Assembly: GCA_040401695.1 (NCBI GenBank)
Contig: JBBANY010000084.1
Coordinates: 1-9,831, forward strand
Length of the DNA stretch: 9,831 bases
Direction: 5' to 3'
From: F1-20-MAGs119 sp040401695
Lineage (GTDB): Bacteria; Actinomycetota; Acidimicrobiia; Acidimicrobiales; Ilumatobacteraceae
Of the stretch, positions 1-5,133 are shown piece after piece. The stretch's first letter is position 1; every line of letters starts with the position of its first letter. The notes below the pieces were generated by a model that was not told the origin of the DNA, made no database searches, and saw nothing but the letters and a program-made list of their open reading frames with translations. The position numbers and the translations under genes are program-made.

Positions 1-1480
1 TGCCGGTGTAGCCGACGATCAAAACGGCACGTGCGGCCTTCGCGACCTTGGCGTGTTGGGTGACAAGTTTTTCCGATGCGGGCTTCAGTTTCGCCGTGCC
101 GCCCTCGAAATAGAGCGGGTCGAGAACTTCGGTCGGAATGCCACTCTCACCGCGCGCCGACGTCGACTTGAGGACGCGCGTGGTGAGAACCCGTAGGTTG
201 CCCTTTGTCTGGCGGCTGACCACGTAGGCCTTGCAGGTTCCCGGTCGCATGAAGACGAGGTACGGCCCCGCGGGCAGACACACGCTGCCGGTGCCCGAAA
301 CGAGAACCGTCTTGTCGACCTCGGCCGGCGTCACCACGCGCAGTGCATTCGCGGCCTTCACCGTCGCGGGCAGAGCCGTGTAGGTGTCGCCTGCAACAGC
401 AACGGTTGTCGTCGTTGCCGGAGCCGTCGTCGTTGTCGTGGTGGTCTTTGGCGTCTTTTTCTTCGCGATCGTCGTCGTTGTGGTCGATGTCGTGGTCGTG
501 GTTTTCGGCGTTTTCTTTTTCGCGACGGTGGTGGTTGTTGCAGGAGCGGTCGTTGTGGTGGTCTTGGGTGTCCGCTTCTTGACCGTCGTCGTTGTGGCGG
601 GCACGGTGGTCGATGTCGTGGTCGTCTTCGGGGTCTTCGCGACGGTGGTCGTTGTGGTCGGTGACTTCGATGCAGCGATCGCGGCTTCGGCACCGATCGG
701 TGGGGTGCCGGGTACGCCGTTGCCGGCGAAGTACACGCCGTAGAAGGTGTTGGAGGTGACACGAACGTTCTTGAACGGCATCTCGACCCAGCCGAAGTCG
801 GCGTCACTGAATGTCTTTCCGTCCCACGAGAGGGCGGACGGGCATGTGGAAAGGTCCAGTTTCGCCACTGCAATCGGGCCTGTTCCTGACAGCGCGGATG
901 CATCATCGGTGAGTCGATAGAGGACCGCGTAGAGGTTGAGCGAATTCGCACCCCACGGCACGAGACACGTCATACGAAACTGCATGTCGGCGAGACGACC
1001 CGTCGACGCCGGCGAGAACACCTGGCCGAAACTATGGACGTTGAAGCAGTCGAAGAGCGTCACGGGTGCTTTCCCGCCGGCCGTGGTGGTTGCGGCACCC
1101 GAATTGCACCCGGACGTCGATGGCGAGCCGAGGGTGTACGTCGTCGGCTTGACCCACGTGATCCAGTTCGCCGAATGCGAGACATCGGGTTGGGTGATGC
1201 CGGCAACCTTGTACTTGAAGACGAAGTTGCAGCCGGTGCTCGAGTGCGTGAAGTTCGCACCGCCGCAGTTATTGAGACTCACACTGTCGGCGTTGAGGAA
1301 CGACGCGGTGTACCCGCCGGGTGCCTTGGCGCGTTCCCACGAGAAGTCGAAGCCGACGTTGACGCCGTTCGGTCCTGCTTCGCTGGCCTCGAGGGTGTCG
1401 GCGGTGGAGACGAGCAATGACGTCGCAAGGAGGGCAAGGACACCTAACCTCGCCCGAGTGCCCTGTCGACGCCTGTACAT
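1..1480 (-). CDS. Secreted Thr-rich-linker protein with OmpA-like C-terminal domain (partial, 3' end outside window)
   Basis: The frame is open from ATG at 1480-1478 to the window edge (493 codons, no stop). Residues 1-35 look like a signal peptide: a basic start (MYRRRQGTRAR), a hydrophobic LGVLALLATSLLVS core and a likely cleavage after the ASEA region. Residues 36-270 form a Cys-containing, probably beta-rich secreted region with Cys at about 72, 84, 125, 145, 172 and 213, ending in FYGVYFAGNGVPGTPP; I do not recognise its family. Residues 273-360 are a Thr/Lys/Pro linker. After it comes a small region with two Cys (SVCLPAGPYLV and GTCKAYVV). The last visible stretch, LYFEGGTAKLKPASEKL followed by VLIVGYTG, resembles the first strand and helix of an OmpA/MotB-type peptidoglycan-binding domain. 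The inferred role is an exported protein tethered to the cell wall. No clear SD precedes the ATG. A weak promoter candidate on the minus strand is TTCCAA, 17 nt, TAGAAA, ending 8 nt before the start. The OmpA call rests on only about 38 residues. Confidence 0.8.
   Translation of the reverse strand, partial: MYRRRQGTRARLGVLALLATSLLVSTADTLEASEAGPNGVNVGFDFSWERAKAPGGYTASFLNADSVSLNNCGGANFTHSSTGCNFVFKYKVAGITQPDVSHSANWITWVKPTTYTLGSPSTSGCNSGAATTTAGGKAPVTLFDCFNVHSFGQVFSPASTGRLADMQFRMTCLVPWGANSLNLYAVLYRLTDDASALSGTGPIAVAKLDLSTCPSALSWDGKTFSDADFGWVEMPFKNVRVTSNTFYGVYFAGNGVPGTPPIGAEAAIAASKSPTTTTTVAKTPKTTTTSTTVPATTTTVKKRTPKTTTTTAPATTTTVAKKKTPKTTTTTSTTTTTIAKKKTPKTTTTTTTAPATTTTVAVAGDTYTALPATVKAANALRVVTPAEVDKTVLVSGTGSVCLPAGPYLVFMRPGTCKAYVVSRQTKGNLRVLTTRVLKSTSARGESGIPTEVLDPLYFEGGTAKLKPASEKLVTQHAKVAKAARAVLIVGYTG
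401..664 (-). repeat. Imperfect tandem repeat coding for a Thr/Lys/Pro linker
   Basis: These bases encode residues 273-360 of the minus-strand secreted protein. Four units of about 19-22 residues share the pattern K-x-T-P-K-T(4-7), then usually a short A/V-P-A break, then TTTT(V/I). TPKTTTT occurs four times (residues 283, 304, 324 and 343). Thr codons vary (ACC, ACG, ACA), so the DNA repeat is imperfect while the protein repeat is well kept; this points to selection on composition rather than very recent duplication. The region is a likely extended, cationic, potentially O-glycosylated spacer. Its reverse strand produces spurious Val-rich reading frames. Confidence 0.85.
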
Positions 1481-1522
1481 AGACCAAATTTCTAGCGTCT
1501 TTTCGGGTGGTTTGGAACGATC

Positions 1523-2386
1523 GTGAAGTTGGAAAAGGTCGCCCCGGGGCTCTTCGTCCTGCTGTGGAGCACGGGTTTCATCGTGGCCCGCTACGGCACA
1601 CGTGACGCGGGGCCCTTCACTTTCCTTGCAGTCCGCATGATTATTTCCGCCGCCGTGCTGTGGGTGATCGCCGACGCGATTCGGGCCCCACTCATCGAAC
1701 GGCGCCACGTGTCGTCGTCAGCGATCGTCGGAGTGTTCATGCATGCGACGTATCTCGGCGGAACGTTCTTCGCGATCTCGCGTGGTCTGCCGTCGGGTGT
1801 GAGTGCCCTGATCGCAGGACTACATCCGGTGGTGACTTCATTCGTCGGTCATTGGCTGTTGAAGGAGAAGCTGCGGTCGATCCAGTGGGCGGGAATCGCA
1901 TGTGGTGTCGTTGGTGTCGTGGCGGTGTTGATCGAACGCAGCAGCGTCAAGGCGGCCAGCATCACCGCCACGACGGTGATCGCAATGGTTGTCGCGGTGG
2001 TGGGAATGTCGACGGGCACCGTGGTGCAACGCTCGCGGGGTCGCGAGATGCCGCTGCTGCGCGGGACCGCGCTTCAGTACGTGGCGGCTGGTTTGGTGTT
2101 GGTCCCTGTGGCGATCATCTCCGAGGGCTGGAAGATGCACGTGACCTGGCGCAACGCGGCGGCACTTGCGTGGGCCGTCGGCGTGTTGTCGATTGCGGCA
2201 GTGCTGTTGATGATGGTGTTGCTCGCACGCCGAGCGGCTGCGAAGGTGAGCAGCCTTTTCTTTCTCACGCCGGCGCTCAGCACCATCGAAGGTGCGATTC
2301 TTTTCTCCGAACGTCTCGGCGCACTCGCCGTTGTCGGTCTTGGTGTCGCGCTCGCCGGCGTGTGGATGACCCAGAAGTCCGGGTAG
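1523..2386 (+). CDS. EamA/DMT-superfamily transporter
   Basis: This 287-residue protein is a drug/metabolite transporter of the EamA type: an inner-membrane exporter or permease with about ten helices from two EamA repeats (roughly residues 5-135 and 146-285). Typical features are the opening APGLFVLLWSTGFIVARYG, the first-repeat end GLHPVVTSFVGHWLLKEKL (helices 4-5 with the usual charged EKL turn), and the second-repeat counterpart FFLTPALSTIEGAILFSERL before the last helix. The GTG at 1523 is chosen because the N-terminus then aligns with family starts; the SD is weak (GGAAC 5-8 nt upstream). Only 42 bp separate it from the divergent secreted-protein start, and its stop lies 3 bp from the stop of the convergent hydrolase gene. 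The substrate (amino acid, metabolite or drug) cannot be read from the sequence. Confidence 0.9.
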   Translation: MKLEKVAPGLFVLLWSTGFIVARYGTRDAGPFTFLAVRMIISAAVLWVIADAIRAPLIERRHVSSSAIVGVFMHATYLGGTFFAISRGLPSGVSALIAGLHPVVTSFVGHWLLKEKLRSIQWAGIACGVVGVVAVLIERSSVKAASITATTVIAMVVAVVGMSTGTVVQRSRGREMPLLRGTALQYVAAGLVLVPVAIISEGWKMHVTWRNAAALAWAVGVLSIAAVLLMMVLLARRAAAKVSSLFFLTPALSTIEGAILFSERLGALAVVGLGVALAGVWMTQKSG

Positions 2387-2389
2387 AGG

Positions 2390-3241
2390 TCAGATTTCGA
2401 CGTAGGTGAGATCGGGACCAAGGGTGATCGGTCCCGAGTAGTGGGCCGCTGCCACCTGGCGCCATTCGTCCTCGGCGCCGGGCTGCATTGCCGGGACGTA
2501 GTGGGTGAGCAAGAGGTGTTTGACGCCGCTCCGTGACGCGGTTTGTCCGGCCTGTTCCACCGTCGAGTGATAGTCGAGGATGTCGGTGAGTCGACCCGCA
2601 TTTCCCGGCAAGAGTTGTGCAAGTTGTTTGACGAGATCGTCGCGCAGCACCGTCTGCACGTAGACGTCGGCATCGCGGCACAGGTCGTACAACTCGTCGC
2701 AGGGAATCGTGTCGCCGGCCAGCGCGGCTGCCTTGCCGTCGTGTTCGATTCGGTAACCGAGTGTCGGCTCGACGGGGCGGTGGTCGGTACGGAATGCCCG
2801 AACGACGAGGTCGCCGTGCTCGTGGGCGTCGCCGGCGACCAACTCGACGACGTCGATCTTCATTCCACCGACGGTGCGAAGGTCTTCGTGGTGTGCCAGG
2901 CGGTACTGCTCGTCGAGTGCGAGCATTTCGAGCATTCCCTCGACGACACGCCGGGTACCGACGGGCCCGACGATCTTGAGCGGTGACGCCATCGCGGCCG
3001 GAGTCGTGATCCAGCGCGTGGTGACGAGGTCGTTCAGGTCGCAGATGTGGTCACTGTGCAGGTGTGTCAACAACACGAGATTGACGAACGGAGGCATGAC
3101 TCCCGCGCCGACGAGACGCATCACGCACGCTCGACCACAATCGACGACGACGTTGTGGGATCCGCTCGACACGAGTGTCGACGGGCCCGCGCGGTTCGGG
3201 TCGGGAAGCGGACTTCCCGTGCCGAGCAGTGTGATTTTCAT
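2390..3241 (-). CDS. RNase Z-like metallo-beta-lactamase-fold hydrolase
   Basis: This is a 283-residue MBL-fold protein. It opens with MKITLLGTGSPLP, the usual first strand of RNase Z/arylsulfatase-type MBL proteins. The metal-site motif THLHSDH gives H60, H62, D64 and H65. Further likely ligands are H154 (RTDHRPVEPTLGYRI), D177 (LAGDT) and H247 (LLLTHYVP); H225 in LDYHSTVEQAG lies in the usual late motif. The HEAT motif expected in true tRNase Z is absent: the equivalent region reads VYVQTVLRDD, and no long exosite insertion is seen. A phosphodiesterase, sulfatase or lactonase-like role is therefore as likely as tRNA 3' processing. The ATG at 3241 has GGGGG 4 nt upstream, but that run is inside a hairpin (see 3242-3277). 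It lies 30 bp downstream of the small-protein gene and probably forms a two-gene unit with it. Confidence 0.88.
   Translation of the reverse strand: MKITLLGTGSPLPDPNRAGPSTLVSSGSHNVVVDCGRACVMRLVGAGVMPPFVNLVLLTHLHSDHICDLNDLVTTRWITTPAAMASPLKIVGPVGTRRVVEGMLEMLALDEQYRLAHHEDLRTVGGMKIDVVELVAGDAHEHGDLVVRAFRTDHRPVEPTLGYRIEHDGKAAALAGDTIPCDELYDLCRDADVYVQTVLRDDLVKQLAQLLPGNAGRLTDILDYHSTVEQAGQTASRSGVKHLLLTHYVPAMQPGAEDEWRQVAAAHYSGPITLGPDLTYVEI
2413..2436. terminator. Inverted repeat just past the transporter stop, weak terminator candidate
   Basis: The arms CGGGACC (2413-2419) and GGTCCCG (2430-2436) pair perfectly across a 10-nt loop, 26 nt after the transporter stop and inside the 3' end of the convergent hydrolase gene. 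No T tract follows on either strand, so intrinsic termination is uncertain and a chance palindrome is possible. Confidence 0.3.
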
Positions 3242-3277
3242 GTTGCCCCCGTTCGGGGCAAGTCTGACAGGTCAGAC
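3242..3277 (-). promoter_or_regulatory. Two abutting perfect palindromes over the RBS of the MBL hydrolase gene
   Basis: The palindrome GTCTGAC-AG-GTCAGAC fills 3262-3277 and contains the TGA stop of the small-protein gene. It is followed with no gap by the inverted repeat TTGCCCC (3243-3249) / GGGGCAA (3255-3261) with a 5-nt loop, ending one base before the hydrolase ATG. On the minus-strand mRNA, four of the five Gs of the likely ribosome-binding run (3246-3249) sit in the second hairpin's 3' arm, so folding would hide the RBS. The first palindrome could be a hairpin end for the upstream gene or a dimeric repressor site. The palindromes are visible in the sequence; the role is inferred. Confidence 0.55.
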
Positions 3278-3517
3278 CGCGACGAGAACGCTCCGCAGGT
3301 TTGCATCGGTTGGGTCCTGTGTCACCTCTGTGGGAGGTGCGGCATCGCCACCATCTTGGTCGCAGGTGCACACGAGGCTTCCCGTCGGTACGAAGAGCGG
3401 GGCCGATGGCGCGCCGTAGCCGAGATACAGAGACATCAACATGGCTTCGTGGATTGCGGTGCACTCGGGAGTGTGAACAACACGCTTCTTTGGGTGTTTG
3501 CGACTGCGTCCGAACAT
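3272..3517 (-). CDS. Small hypothetical protein, 81 residues
   Basis: The product is not recognised. It begins with a basic stretch (MFGRSRKHPKKRVVHTPEC), has a central hydrophobic, Gly/Pro-containing part (MLMSLYLGYGAPSAPLFVP) and contains three Cys (HTPEC and VCTCD), the last two followed by an acidic, Asp/Thr-rich tail. Bound metal or a redox role is possible but unproven. Support for a real gene comes from its promoter: on the minus strand TTCACC, 17 nt, TACTTT, then exactly 6 nt to the ATG, the layout of a leaderless actinobacterial gene. A perfect palindrome overlaps its stop, and the hydrolase gene starts 30 bp downstream, suggesting one transcript. Third-codon GC looks high. Plus-strand frames here are likely shadows. 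Confidence 0.5.
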   Translation of the reverse strand: MFGRSRKHPKKRVVHTPECTAIHEAMLMSLYLGYGAPSAPLFVPTGSLVCTCDQDGGDAAPPTEVTQDPTDANLRSVLVAV

Positions 3518-3523
3518 GACCCG

Positions 3524-3552
3524 AAAGTAACTGTCGGAAAGTTCATGGTGAA
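3524..3552 (-). promoter_or_regulatory. Probable leaderless promoter of the small-protein gene
   Basis: Read on the minus strand, a -35-like TTCACC (3552-3547) lies 17 nt from a -10-like TACTTT (3529-3524), which ends 6 nt before the ATG at 3517. This fits TANNNT followed by a start at or very near +1. No SD is seen. Confidence 0.45.
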
Positions 3553-3560
3553 GAGAAAAG

Positions 3561-3592
3561 ACCGAACCTTGGCCCTGTGTTCACCGAACCTT
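3561..3592. repeat. Direct repeat ACCGAACCTT x2, 22-bp period
   Basis: Two exact copies of ACCGAACCTT lie at 3561-3570 and 3583-3592, 22 bp apart (about two helical turns). They sit just upstream of the -35-like element of the small-protein gene and between it and the end of the AhpD-like gene. The spacing would suit cooperative binding of an activator, which is inference only. Confidence 0.45.
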
Positions 3593-3602
3593 CACCCGGA
3601 CG

Positions 3603-3974
3603 TCAGGAGTTCTTGAACTCCCGGAATGCCGCGAATGCGCGCGGCCCGTAGACGGTGCCCGGACCACCGTTCATCGAGATCGTCACGCCGACGAGTTCGG
3701 CCACCTCTGCTTCACTCGCGCCGTTGCGGGCGGCACCCTTTGCGTGTGCAGCGATGCAGCCATCGCAGTGCGTGGTGATGGCAATGGCAAGCGCAACGAG
3801 TTCCTTTGTCTTTGCATCGAGGGCGCCGGCACGGAATGCCGCGGCGTGCAGGCCACCGAAACCCTTGTACACCTCCGGTATCAGTTCACGCAGTTCGCGA
3901 GTGATGGGCGCGAGTTCGGCCTGAACGTCGTGGCCGTAGGAGTGCGTGTGTGCATGGGAATCCGCATCGCTCAT
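3603..3974 (-). CDS. AhpD-like / carboxymuconolactone decarboxylase family protein
   Basis: This 123-residue protein of the CMD/AhpD-like superfamily is a small all-helical fold that often acts as a thiol-disulfide peroxidase partner. The diagnostic block is KELVALAIAITTHCDGCIAAHAKGAARNGAS: E58, the redox pair C70-x-x-C73 and H77, as in AhpD-type active sites. Its length is normal for a single-domain member. The N-terminus (SHAHTHSYGH, residues 6-15) is His-rich, which could bind metal. The start is ambiguous: ATG at 3974 gives this length, and an upstream in-frame ATG at 3992 would add WLTEP-type residues; neither has a clear SD. Frame extension further upstream runs antisense to the membrane-protein gene and is not believed. 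It is divergent from that gene. True decarboxylase activity is unlikely given the CxxC motif. Confidence 0.87.
   Translation of the reverse strand: MSDADSHAHTHSYGHDVQAELAPITRELRELIPEVYKGFGGLHAAAFRAGALDAKTKELVALAIAITTHCDGCIAAHAKGAARNGASEAEVAELVGVTISMNGGPGTVYGPRAFAAFREFKNS
3606..3621 (-). terminator. Perfect 16-bp palindrome at the 3' end of the AhpD-like gene
   Basis: GGAGTTC-TT-GAACTCC occupies the last codons of the AhpD-like gene, directly before its TGA. It has the same 7+2+7 design as the palindrome at the end of the small-protein gene (3262-3277). It could act as a compact hairpin end, but there is no T tract and a chance origin is possible. Confidence 0.35.
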
Positions 3975-4007
3975 GGGCTCAGTCAACCACATGCCGCGGA
4001 GTTGTCG

Positions 4008-4054
4008 TAGGGTCGCGACGTGGTTCAGTTGGTTCTCAACTTGGTCGCGACGTG
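4008..4054 (+). promoter_or_regulatory. Leaderless-type -10 and duplicated GTCGCGAC palindrome at the membrane-protein start
   Basis: TAGGGT (4008-4013) matches TANNNT and ends exactly 6 nt before the GTG at 4020. The 12-mer GGTCGCGACGTG occurs at 4011-4022, across the start codon, and again at 4043-4054 inside the gene, 32 bp apart (about three helical turns). Each copy holds the palindrome GTCGCGAC. It may be a paired operator, or simply coincidental coding sequence. Confidence 0.35.
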
Positions 4055-4448
4055 TGTCATGGTCGGCGTCATCTGGTTCGTGCAGTTGGTGCACTATCCG
4101 TTGCTGGCCATCATCGGAATGGATCGCGCACCGGAAGTCGCAATCGAGCACCAGCGCCGCACCGCGTGGGTCGTCGGCCTGCCGATGGCGGTCGAGGGCG
4201 TGACCACCCTTGTTCTTCTCGTTGCACGTCCGGACGGGGTCGATGCCTGGTTGGCATGGCTCGGTGCCGTGATTCTCGCGGTCGTGCTCGCCAGCACCGT
4301 TTTGTTGTCGGTGCCGCTGCACGAGCGGATGGCGAATTCACCCGACGCAACCATCGGGCGGCGTCTCGTCGTCACAAATTGGCCGCGCACGATCGGCTGG
4401 ACGGCCCGTGCAGTTGTCGTCGGCGTCATGCTGTCGCAGGCGATCTGA
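4020..4448 (+). CDS. Conserved-type four-helix membrane protein
   Basis: This 142-residue integral membrane protein has four predicted helices at about residues 3-24, 49-70, 76-98 and 125-141. Distinctive stretches are WFVQLVHYPL at the end of helix 1, EHQRRTAWVVGLPMAVEG before and in helix 2, ASTVLLSVPLHERM after helix 3 and RRLVVTNWPRTIGWTAR before helix 4. These conserved-looking His, Arg, Glu and Trp residues resemble an uncharacterised bacterial membrane family; I cannot give it a name or function with confidence. The GTG at 4020 is supported by TAGGGT 6 nt upstream, which can be read as a leaderless -10 or, through its AGGG, as a weak SD at 7 nt. It is followed by the HAD gene after 37 bp in the same direction and is divergent from the AhpD-like gene. 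Confidence 0.8.
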   Translation: MVQLVLNLVATCVMVGVIWFVQLVHYPLLAIIGMDRAPEVAIEHQRRTAWVVGLPMAVEGVTTLVLLVARPDGVDAWLAWLGAVILAVVLASTVLLSVPLHERMANSPDATIGRRLVVTNWPRTIGWTARAVVVGVMLSQAI

Positions 4449-4473
4449 CACGGTGCGACAGCGCGGGCTTTCG

Positions 4474-4479
4474 TAGAGT
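4474..4479 (+). promoter_or_regulatory. Leaderless-type -10 (TAGAGT) of the HAD gene
   Basis: TAGAGT matches TANNNT and ends exactly 6 nt before the GTG at 4486. No SD is present and no convincing -35 is seen. This suggests the HAD gene has its own promoter despite lying only 37 bp after the membrane-protein stop. Confidence 0.4.
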
Positions 4480-4485
4480 TTCCTC

Positions 4486-5133
4486 GTGGCCACACAGTCG
4501 ACCGATATCTCCGCAGTCATCTTCGATTTCGGTGGCGTCATCATCACGCCGATCACCCGGCAGATCGGCATGATCGCCGAGGGCCTCGGTTGTTCTGCGG
4601 CCGAATTGCATCACGTGATGATGGGACCGCAGTTCGAATCCGGTGACCATCCGTGGCACCGTCTCGAACGCGGCGAAATTCCGATGGAAGTTCTGCAGGG
4701 AATGCTCGAACCGATTGCGGCGGAAGCCGGGATGTCGTTCCGTGGTGACGAAGTCGAAAAAATTCTCGCGCCCGGCATGTACGAGGTGAATACGTTCGTT
4801 CTCGAGAAGATCTCCGAGTTGCGTGGGCGCGGCTACAAGACGGCGCTGTTGTCGAACAGCATTCGTGAGTTTCGTCCGAAACTTGAGGAAGACGTGCCGC
4901 CCCGGCTGTTCGATGCTTACATCGACTCGAGCCATGTCGGCATGCGCAAACCCGAGCCGGAGATCTTCCACCACACACTCGGTGCGCTGGGTCTCGAAGA
5001 TGCATCGAACGCGGTGTTCCTCGACGACTTTGCAGGCAACCTGGCGGGGGCAACCGCAGTAGGCCTGCGCACGATTCACGTGAAGAACCCGCGCGAGGCG
5101 CTGGATGAACTCGACGCTCTACTTGGCGGCTAA
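4486..5133 (+). CDS. HAD-superfamily hydrolase (subfamily IA-like phosphatase)
   Basis: This 215-residue cytoplasmic HAD protein has its motifs in order: motif I VIFDFGGVI with nucleophile D14, a helical cap at about residues 22-95, motif II LLSNS with S123, motif III MRKPEPEIF with K155, and motif IV VFLDDFAGNL with D180/D181. Length and layout match subfamily IA enzymes (haloacid dehalogenase, phosphoglycolate phosphatase and epoxide-hydrolase N-domain-like). The position two after the nucleophile is Gly16 instead of the general acid/base Asp, as in many DFGGV-type members, so classical phosphatase activity is not assured. The GTG at 4486 is chosen because the hydrophobic motif I strand follows soon after and a TANNNT box sits 6 nt before it. 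Its 3' end overlaps the opposite-strand acyltransferase gene by 15 bp. The substrate is unknown. Confidence 0.9.
   Translation: MATQSTDISAVIFDFGGVIITPITRQIGMIAEGLGCSAAELHHVMMGPQFESGDHPWHRLERGEIPMEVLQGMLEPIAAEAGMSFRGDEVEKILAPGMYEVNTFVLEKISELRGRGYKTALLSNSIREFRPKLEEDVPPRLFDAYIDSSHVGMRKPEPEIFHHTLGALGLEDASNAVFLDDFAGNLAGATAVGLRTIHVKNPREALDELDALLGG

Noticed and set aside
401..664. CRISPR array or mobile-element repeat
   Set aside because: The repeats are in-frame, imperfect and have no unique spacers; they encode a Thr/Lys/Pro linker.
384..743. Plus-strand Val-rich frame (119 residues) that looks like a membrane protein
   Set aside because: It is the reverse complement of the Thr-codon repeats in the minus-strand secreted protein; poly-Val arises from ACx codons read backwards. 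No start signal supports it.
936..1526. Plus-strand 196-residue frame
   Set aside because: Antisense to the secreted protein, whose signal peptide, Cys pattern and continuity are far more convincing.
2543..2986. Plus-strand 147-residue frame with fairly normal composition
   Set aside because: Mirror frame of the MBL hydrolase gene; no SD or motif, and the minus-strand metal-site motifs are unambiguous.
3047..3616. Plus-strand 189-residue frame over the hydrolase start and small-protein gene
   Set aside because: Composition is Arg/His-rich without recognisable features; it overlaps antisense with the conserved hydrolase N-terminus and has no promoter or SD.
3975..4322. N-terminal extension of the AhpD-like frame up to 4322
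   Set aside because: The extension is low-complexity, His/Gln/Asp-rich and antisense to the membrane-protein gene. The AhpD-like fold is complete from 3974, or at most from 3992.
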